From Entonaema liquescens (taxonomy: Eukaryota; Ascomycota; Sordariomycetes; Xylariales; Xylariaceae), in assembly GCA_902805475.1 (NCBI GenBank), contig CADCSX010000003.1, positions 3,534,001-3,598,000 of the forward strand: a stretch of DNA of 64,000 bases, in the 5' to 3' direction. The notes under the pieces were generated by a model. The model saw only the letters and a list, made by a program, of their open reading frames with translations. It searched no databases and was not told the DNA's origin. Made by a program: the position numbers and the translations under genes. Shown here piece by piece: positions 56,242 through 64,000 of the stretch (position 1 is its first letter; each line of letters begins with the position of its first letter).

Positions 56242-57893
56242 ATGGCGTCGTCATCCCCCCCTTCTCACCCCTATTTTGCACCACGATACGTGATAGCCGC
56301 CCTTGCCGTCTCGCTCGGCGGCCTGCTCAATGGCTACGATACCGGGTCTATCGGTGCTATCACGCACATGCAACAGTTCACAGACTCCGTTGGCCAGCTA
56401 TCGGCTAGCATGCTGGGTATCACAGTCTCGATGATCATGTTGACGGGTACTCTACCGTCCCTATTTGCCGGACACTTCGCGGACAAGTTCGGGCGGATCA
56501 CAATCATCATCCCGGGCGCGATCCTATTCGGCATCGGAGCTCTAGTTCAGGGCTTGGCTCACGGCTTGGCTCAGTTCATTGCCGGGAGAGCGATCGCCGG
56601 GTTCGGCCAGGGCGTATTCCTCAGCAATATCAACGTCTACATCTGCGAGATCGCGCCGATGAGATGGCGTGGTACGCTAACTGGGCTTCCGCAGTTCATG
56701 GCTACCGCTGGTGTTTGCGCAGGGTATTTCACTTGCTACGGAACTGTTAATTTGAAATCTGATATGGCCTGGCGTGTGCCGTATATTCTACAATGCGCCT
56801 TTTCCGCCGTTCTCGCGTGGAGCTGTCTTCTACTCCCTGACTCCCCACGTTGGCTCATGCTACAGGGGAGACAGGCTGATGCGCGTCGGGCTTTAGAACG
56901 ACTTGACTTTAACATGGCAGAAGCTGAGCGTGACTTTCTCCTGGGTACGGAACAGTCACCTAGTCTTACTCCGTGGCAAGGTATCTCGCTCTTGTTCAAG
57001 AGGGGATATCGTGCCCGCACGATCCTGGCGCTGTTTATCCTTGGAATGGTTCAGCTGTCTGGTATAGATGGTGTGCTCTACGTAAGTACTTTCTACTTCT
57101 CAATATCTCCCTGCATTGTACACAATATGCTAACCCATATTTCTAGTATGCCCCTATCCTTTTTGAGCAAGCTGGTATATCATCAGAGAATGCCTCTTTC
57201 CTCGCCTCGGGTCTCTCGTCCATTCTCATGCTTGTTATCTCCATCCCAGCCTTCTTGCTGGCCGACAAATGGGGACGTCGAACCTCCGCCATCAGTGGCG
57301 GTATTACTTTAGCAACTTGTATGTTCTTAATGGGTAGTCTCTACGCGGCAGATGTAGTCCACCCCTATGGCGTCGCCAGGTGGTTCGTCATCATCGCCGT
57401 CTTCGTCTTCAGTCTTACGTATTGCGCTACCTGGGGCATTGTGGGCAAGATTTACGCCAGCGAGATCCAGCCGGGCCACACAAGAGCAGCCGCTAACTGC
57501 GTTGCCATGGGCCTGTGCTTCGGAACCAACTTCCTGGTAGCTATCTGCACGCCGATCCTTCTGGAGGCGTCTGCCTTCGGTGCCTACTTCTTGTTCGGCG
57601 GCCTTGCCATGGCTACCGTGGGCGTGCTCGCCTTCTACATGCCCGAGACGCGCGGTCGCTCGCTCGAAAATATTCAGGAGGCGTTCCACCGACCTTCTGC
57701 GATGAGCAGTCTCACTACACTCTTGAAACCTCTTGGTTTTGGGGCGAGGCGTAGAAATCACCAAACTGCTCACGAATTGGCGGCAGGCGAAGAGACTGAG
57801 ATGGAGCTCAGTGATGCAACGGAAGCGGTTGCTGCTAGCGCCGTCTCGGTTGAGGCTGTGCCTAGATCTTTACGACTTGATGTTTCGGTGTAA
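56242..57893 (+). CDS. MFS sugar transporter
   Basis: Two exons, 56242-57081 and 57147-57893, 528 aa with about 12 membrane helices. Sugar-porter signatures are all present: NGYDTGSIGAI in TM1, GHFADKFGR between TM2 and TM3, ISEI-like NVYICEIAPMRWRG, PDSPRWLM after TM6, ADKWGRRTS between TM8 and TM9, and PETRGRSLENI at the end of TM12. It is a plasma membrane proton symporter or facilitator for a monosaccharide or related polyol; the substrate is not predictable. The C-terminal cytosolic tail (about 80 aa) is Glu/Ala/Val-rich. The first exon uses GTAAGT just after GVLY and the phase closes. Possible CreA sites upstream would fit carbon control. Confidence 0.92.
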
Positions 57894-58076
57894 ACTCAGG
57901 GGGGTTTTTTGATATAACATATTGGTTCATAATTGCGACAATCTGGCCATGATGCTGTCGAGCCGGATACCCGATTATGCCACTGAATAGTTACATAGAA
58001 AGCCTACCAATTGAAATGAACAATACGATACAACTCAAGTTTACTACACTACTGTGACATGTTTCTCATAATGGTC

Positions 58077-58666
58077 TTATCCCTCGACTATTGGAGGATA
58101 GTCATAATTACTGTAAAGGTTCCATAAACCCAGGGCAGCGCCAGCTAAGGGCATGAAGATCCGGACCCCGTTCAGCTTTCCCCATATCGCAATGAGATGC
58201 CGAATAGTCTCTTGACTCAACTGCTTTCCCGTGCCTGAATTGGCCGCGATCAGCTTGCCATTGATCCCACCGATAAAGATTAATGTGAAAGGGATGAGCA
58301 ACAAGTTCGACAGCGCTCCAGCTGCATACCCCCTCCATTCAAGTCCACGTCCTCGGTGCCGAGAAGCTAAGTAGAGGTAATTCAACGCGATCGCCGCGCC
58401 GGTCGTCGGCAGGTAGTACATCCCCCTGCTGAATTGTAGATACCACCCTCTTAGAAGACCTTCGGCTGTAGTACCGCTCTGAAGGATTGCGGGGACTGCG
58501 CAGGTTGAGAGCGCGGTTATATTGCCTGAGCGAAGAGGAATCCGTATTAGTATATTATCGTTCGTTGTTGCATTGGTATATATCCCGCCAACGTACCTGA
58601 TATCCATGCTGATCCTAAGATGCCACCTGTAGCCGCAAGTGTCAAGGGGGTTGATAGAAAGGGCAT
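58077..58666 (-). CDS. DUF1772 membrane protein (anthrone-oxygenase-like family)
   Basis: Two exons, 58597-58666 and 58077-58525, 172 aa. The first exon supplies MPFLSTPLTLAATGGILGSAWIS, the first membrane helix; starting inside the intron would give a false N-terminus. Four hydrophobic segments fit DUF1772, including SRGMYYLPTTGAAIALNYLYL, AAGALSNLLLIPFTLIFIGG and FMPLAGAALGLWNLY. Family marks include a Trp-x-x-x-x-Gly-rich region and the Asn-Gly loop INGKLI. Some relatives are anthrone oxygenases acting in polyketide pathways, but most are uncharacterised, and no polyketide synthase is nearby. Convergent with the transporter, 183 bp between stops. Confidence 0.8.
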
Positions 58667-59170
58667 CTTGAAAACTAGTATTATCTACAGTTAAATGAGG
58701 AGGCTTTGGTGATAGTAAGCTTGGAAGTATTTAGGTACTTTGAGGGCTTAACCCTCAAAGATGAATCTTGTAAAATACTCAATCAAAATATGTACAAGCA
58801 AAGTTCTATCCATCTACGAATTTCAAGTATAACCAGCGACGTACCTACAAGAGCATTTATTGTGAGGCCCGGACAAGTTGAAATCTCCGAGAACATACGA
58901 CTGATCCGACCTGCGAAGTTGTATGGCAGACCACCCACTTGCTAGCTCTTACAAATTGACATCATTCTTACCTACTAGGACTATGATTCTATTCCTGGTA
59001 GACCCTAGAAGATGTTCTTAACTTCCTAGTAATTCAATGATGTATCTGTATTATTTCAAGAAGCTAATAATCATTGACGTGAACTTCCAAAGTCTTGGCG
59101 ACCCCTTTATAAAACTAGAATCAACATGATATAATACCTTCATATTACAATATTAACTCCAAGAGAAAAA
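58667..59170. other. Intergenic region
   Basis: Upstream flank of DUF1772 and 3' flank of the beta-lactamase-like gene (both minus strand). No gene or strong motif seen. Confidence 0.5.
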
Positions 59171-61210
59171 TCATTCCTTGTTCAAAGTCACCCTCAACGA
59201 CGGCGACGTGACGCTAACAACCTTACCGCTTGAATCCACATTGAAAATCAACTCGTCCATAGCCGCCGACCCGTATATCACCGACTCAATAGAAACCCAG
59301 GACCCGCACTCGGTCGAGAACATCTTATTGTTATTCCTCGGCGCATCCGCATCTTCAAACATCGCCTTGAACGCCACGCGTTTCCCGCCATTTTCCGCCG
59401 GCCCCTCGAGCCCGCTTGGATAAAGCCGGATGCGCGGAGTGATCGGGTAGTACTGGTTTTGCAATACGGTTGCTATCCACGCGAAGTCTGTCCCGTTGCT
59501 GAACCATTGGGATATGCTCAGCCCGGGGAGCTCGTCGGTGGTGATCGTCATCGACGAGTTGATTTTGTTGCCGGGATAGACGTAGTGCCCGCTGTACTTA
59601 GCTCCTGCTTCGGCGCGAGCGGCTTCTTCTATCGCGGGGAGAATAGGTTCGCCGAGAGTATCTGTCTATATGTAAGTCCCTATTCCACAATTCTGTTGAT
59701 AAACTAATATGCATACCAGCCATGCCGAAACCAGCATTCCCTGGGAGGTCTCCAGCCAGGAGGACGGTTATTCCTATGTCGAAATCTGGTAGAATGGCCA
59801 AGAGAGCACTATAGTCTCCAATATTCCCGGCCTTATTAAAAGCTGTGGTATATCTGTATGTGTCTTCCAGCTTGATCCTCCTGGCGCCCCAGGGCATCCC
59901 AACCATGGCCAATGGATCGGATGAGAAAGCGAAGGGCTTGAGCCACCGCCTTGTAGCGACTGGTGAGAGCAGCTTGTGACTTAGAATCGCCCTACCTAGG
60001 GTAGATACGTCTTTGGCTGAGGCGTACATGTTCCCGGTGCTTTACTTTGGATTAGTATGTCTAGGGAAGTGAGGGATATCTGTGACTTACGCTACTGATT
60101 CACCGATATCAAAAGCCCAGCCTGTCTGATAATGATCCCCTGGGATGACGCCTCGCGAGTCTTCTGGTGCCTTGAGAAACGTGTTATTCAATCCTAACGG
60201 CTTGATCACAGTTTCTTGCATTAGGGTTTGAAAGGTCTTTCCTGTAATCGTTTCTAGAGCATATCCTCTACAGATTAACCTTTGTTAGCAAAGTATCAAC
60301 CCTGTGATCCGCATATACTAACAGAAGTTGAAATGCGACGTTGGAATACGCGGGTGTTTGGAACGGAGCCAAAGACGGATAGAATAGACTGATCCCGTTG
60401 AAAAATTCTGCATCAAAAGATCAGTATTAGAGGCATTGCTTTGCGTTATTTGACTTACGTGCCCGATCGCAAGTCGGATACGCTCCACACTATCATACTG
60501 AGAGTTAGCAATGACAACATATCATAGAGTTGACATCTTCAACAACATACAGGAGGTTTTTCGTCCTTGTTTAAAGGTGGAAATCCATATTGTAGCACTT
60601 TGTCCCTTGTTTCCTTGGATTGTGTCAATTCTCCAAGTAGCGCATCTGTTACCCGTCAGTTGAGGGACTACCTAGTCTAAGGCCGATACTTACATTCACG
60701 GGGGATGCCCGTCAGTTGTGTTGCCAACCCCCCAAGAGTAATCTCGTCCCACGCTACATAGTTCACCGGGTCTGATCGATTAGCCAGTGCCTGAAGCTCG
60801 GGTACGTATTTAGTGACTGGCTCATTCCAAAGCTTATCTCCAGCGTTGATCAGGAATGAGTATATTGTATAGATCTTTGTCAAGCTTCCAAGTCGGAATA
60901 CAGTGTTCTCATCAACTGCCTTCACACCTGTACTATTCTGTTTTGCTAGGCTCGGTGCTGTGTGTGATAGGGAGAATAGGGGCTCGGGTTCGTTCGCTGA
61001 AAAAACTTGAACTGATATAGAATAGTTCTGAGCCTTCGCCGTGACATTAGCAAACACATCTTTCAGCGTTGCTACTGCAGCCTTGACCGCTTCGTTCTTA
61101 GACGGTTGGAGAGGTTTAGGAAAAGCAGGTCCATCAATGGGGCATGTTGGAGAGGCAGCTGTAATCAATACGATCGAGCCTATCACGGCCCCGATCCTAA
61201 GGAAGCGCAT
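59171..61210 (-). CDS. Secreted beta-lactamase-like serine hydrolase
   Basis: Seven exons, 60694-61210, 60551-60645, 60459-60489, 60323-60407, 60091-60267, 59717-60039 and 59171-59661; phases close at 572 aa. Class C beta-lactamase/DD-peptidase fold: the catalytic S-x-x-K is in RLGSLTK (Ser109, Lys112), and the Y-x-N motif is AYSNVAF (Tyr235). LGYALETITGK and TGNMYASAKDVSTLGRAIL follow as in fungal relatives. The signal peptide is residues 1-19 (RIGAVIGSIVLITAA), and several N-x-S/T sites suggest glycosylation. The C-terminal ~160 residues form a separate beta-rich domain. Fungal members are mostly uncharacterised extracellular esterases or peptidases; lactam hydrolysis is not implied. Exon 3 is only 31 nt. 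Confidence 0.88.
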
Positions 61211-63596
61211 CTTAAAGGAGCAAGGACTGAGGTATGACTATAACTTTCAGTACTCAGAGTATAGTTTCGTCCTTGGCAGTTTCATTACTCGACCTGGTCT
61301 AAATAAAAAGAACCCGAACGCATCCCACGAGGACGCAAGCAGGGTCCGGCGCCAAGGAGTCCTAAAATGACCTGCCCAGATAGTTGGAATTCTATATTGA
61401 CGCGGTATAAAGGGTCCGCTAGCCAATCGTAGTGTGATTTCTTGTCATGGCTAAAAGCAGAGCTCCGTGTCCTGGCGACTGAACTTGGGGTAGCTGGGTA
61501 TACGACCGTATGAGCACATCAGGCGGTAGGATTCTAGACTTAAGAATAAAGTTATTGCGAATTCGGTCTAGAGCTTAAATAGGCATGCTGTCGTCTGTCT
61601 TGCTATCAGCTATCTCCTGAGTGAGATCGGCAGTGCTGCATCGGGGGGGACGCCTTGGCAGGTTCACAACATAACGGTCAAGGAGCTCTGTGACCTTCCT
61701 ATCTGGAACTTGACCTCTTAAAAAGCTTTATATCAATCATCATGTAGTTTGAGAGTCAGGCAGCCCATCGGAGTATATATAATCAAGACTCTACTTGGCA
61801 TTACATTATCTCTTAAGAGTAATTAAGACTTTCAATCCCGACTTGCTAATCCATGGCTCCCAAGTAATTCATGACGTCTTCAGCAAGGTATAAGAGTTTA
61901 ACCCCCTAACAATTGGAAAACCCGGATTTGTTCAAAGATTCCGACATGCGGCCCCCGTCTTCGCGGGTAAAGTCGAACGCGTAACACCACTACTGTTATG
62001 GTGACAACCAACGGTCTTGGCGTGTATACTGCAACGTAGGACTGCCAGGTTCCCGCCGGCGGAAGAAGATGCGGTCCTGCCTGAATAAGCTATATGCCGT
62101 AGACCGTTCTAATAGGAGTAATCTAACTCGAGGATCCAGAAGATCTGTCGGGCCCGGTTAACAGGTATTAGGTTATTGCGTAATACTATATTATATACAA
62201 GCATGACCTGTTTCATTTCTTATCAAGAAGTAGGATTTTGTATATGATACGATTTAGCTTTAGTACGATATCTGATAACAAGCTGGCGCGCGAACTTATG
62301 GTTGCAGTCGCACCATACTGTATTAAGATTTCAGCATGTAGTCTTGGAAACGTTTTCAAAGGGCAACGGCCTGGCACCTATACTAATGTCTTATTCCAAC
62401 TTACTAATAATATTTGTAGACAGTTTGCAATCTATTTCATCTTCCCCTGGTTGACAAGAGGTAATTGAAGCCTCTCATTCAAGGCATCCCCTTATACTGT
62501 ATTTCTATCACAGCAATTCGCTCTGCATTTTTATAGTCTACATTAAGTGTGCTAAATAGAGACTAATATGGATACTATGCCTACTGGCCGCAGAAGTTTC
62601 ATCTTACTCCCGTAAACCCATATGTCGGGAAGTGGTGTCAGTATGTACTTCGTTATGGGCTTATAAGATATTTACCTTACATAGGTACTTATTCGATACA
62701 CCCAGGCAGATGACGAACATTATACATGAAAGACACAGTTTCACTAGCCTCTGAAACAGCCTCGAGGTGAATGGACACTTCGATTCACTTCTAATTCATC
62801 GAAGAGCGCTTTAATGAAAGATATAAGAGCTCATAATAACTTGCTAGTAAATCTTCGACAAAGCAACTCATGATGCGCGGGTTCAAACAGAAAATGCATC
62901 TCATAGAGTAAGATGAAGTTCTATAAAAGAAAGGTTTATGACATCCATACCTTGTATTAGGATGAGTTGGAGTAAAAGAACTCTCTTGGTGCTAGTCTGG
63001 CTTCATAATATCCACGTACGTGACGCGCTGGATAGAGTAGTGATGTGCAGGAGAGCCTCTAACTCCGTAGGGTTCAGTCATCGCCTATCACATTCATGAA
63101 TATATGGTAGTCACTGTACCATCATTTTGAACTAGTATAATATCAAGACACATATTCATTGATATAAAGTCCTCTTTGAGGTTCTGTACTGCGTGTATCA
63201 CTGCAGAAATAATATACCTAAAACAAGACACGTGAGGAGGCAGATTGAGATGATCAGTATGACAGTGTGACTTTATTAAATGGTGAATACTATTTCAAAT
63301 ATAGATCCATGTGATTTTAGCTACACAGTTTGGAGGTGGAAATTGGCCCTGAGACATCCCCATTCAGGCAGGTGATTTGATGGGAGACACCCTTCGCCAT
63401 GACGGCTTCCAACATATCGCTACGTCTCATACGTGTTTGCTTAGATTATGTATATAAATCACCACTTTGAGGAGGAATACATTCTACTTAGAAAGTCGAT
63501 CAATCTTACTCCTAACATTTGACAGACCAATTTCATTTAGCAATACCAACAAGCACATAATCTTGATATATCACTACTCCGGCAGCAGAACCAAAG
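61211..63596. other. Gene-free stretch before the Hce2-type gene
   Basis: The left end is the beta-lactamase-like promoter. The remainder has only small motif-free frames, the longest 76 codons near 62238. The right end holds the promoter of the secreted-protein gene. Confidence 0.5.
63451..63458 (+). promoter_or_regulatory. TATA box of the Hce2-type gene
   Basis: TATATAAA, 139 bp before the ATG at 63597. Confidence 0.55.
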
Positions 63597-64000
63597 ATGC
63601 ATTTCCTCACGTTTATCGCGACGACGCTCAGTGCCTCTGGCCTAGTATCAGCAGTCCAACTCCCCAATCTCAACGGGACTTTCACGAAGCGCGAAGTCCA
63701 GCACCCAAACGGCAGCACAGTAGATGTATACCTCCGAGACTCGTTCCGACACAACAACAAGCGTTTCTACAAGACCTTCCACAACGACACGGAATACACC
63801 CACACGGAGATATGTTTCGAGACCAACTTCGTCTCGACCACCACCTCGGACTCGGCGCTCTGCGATGACTGCTCAGCCATCGAGACCGAGCTGGAGAACC
63901 ATTCCGGCTTCTTCGAAACGGGCGACTACAAGGGAACCGACTTGAACATCCTCGCCGTGAGCGGAACGTGCGCGTTTGGCGTGAAGCGCCTCGACGGGTC
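63597..64000 (+). CDS. Secreted Hce2/Ecp2-type protein, 5' part only
   Basis: The frame is open from the ATG at 63597 through the window end (134 codons seen), so the gene is partial. It begins MHFLTFIATTLSASGLVSA, a clear signal peptide. A Lys-Arg (TFTKRE) near residue 37 could be a Kex2 pro-site. The Cys-containing part reads ICFETNFVSTTTSDSALCDDC, then ILAVSGTCAFGVKR; the GTCAFGV block and spacing fit the Hce2 domain of Ecp2-like proteins, many of which are plant-associated effectors. The leader before it is about 60 residues. High GC3 suggests strong expression. The C-terminal part, including the last Cys, is outside the window. Role not provable. Confidence 0.7.
   Translation, partial: MHFLTFIATTLSASGLVSAVQLPNLNGTFTKREVQHPNGSTVDVYLRDSFRHNNKRFYKTFHNDTEYTHTEICFETNFVSTTTSDSALCDDCSAIETELENHSGFFETGDYKGTDLNILAVSGTCAFGVKRLDG

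Noticed and set aside
58077..61210. Polyketide-type cluster suggested by the DUF1772 protein
   Set aside because: No polyketide synthase, NRPS or cytochrome P450 lies in the window; DUF1772 alone is not diagnostic.

Overview
This window is chromosomal DNA from a filamentous ascomycete (Pezizomycotina, most likely Sordariomycetes; a Xylariales-type genome is a guess). Evidence: 40-100 bp introns with GTAAGT-type donors and CAG/TAG acceptors, a HET-domain gene, a Zn2Cys6 regulator, an ankyrin-CorA-like fusion, an Hce2/Ecp2-type secreted protein, and fungal housekeeping genes (TRAPP Trs85, Dbp7, ASTRA Asa1, Pop4, Rad18, Pol delta Cdc27). Gene models were assembled by hand from splice signals and reading phase.

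Layout. 1-2.7 kb: no gene seen. 2.7-5.0 kb: Trs85. 5.5-14.1 kb: accessory island, all on the minus strand, holding a HET gene with one frameshift, a small secreted protein with a one-base phase mismatch, and a ten-exon ankyrin-CorA-like gene with at least four frame breaks. 15.8-22.9 kb: Dbp7 and a large mitochondrial-type PPR protein, convergent. 26.5-31.4 kb: genome-maintenance block, with POLD3/Cdc27 and RAD18 divergent from a short promoter carrying MCB-like sites, then the ESCRT-III gene CHM7. 34.3-39.8 kb: an SDR oxidoreductase, an intron-containing tRNA-Met and a Zn2Cys6 transcription factor. 43.1-47.4 kb: compact housekeeping block of ASA1, a HAD phosphatase and a TTC1-like TPR protein. 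48.4-55.4 kb: amidase, POP4, and a glycerone-phosphate (DHAP) acyltransferase with a peroxisomal C-terminus. 56.2-64.0 kb: sugar transporter, DUF1772 membrane protein, secreted beta-lactamase-like hydrolase, and the 5' part of an Hce2-type secreted protein cut by the window end.

The genes do not form one pathway. Two local themes stand out: the replication/post-replication-repair pair POLD3-RAD18 sharing a promoter, and the concentration of broken genes in the 5.5-14.1 kb island while every other multi-exon gene closes in phase. I found no convincing new multi-gene system. The best leads are the decayed HET/ankyrin island, the shared cell-cycle-type promoter, and an over-represented intergenic palindrome (TAGGTACCTA).
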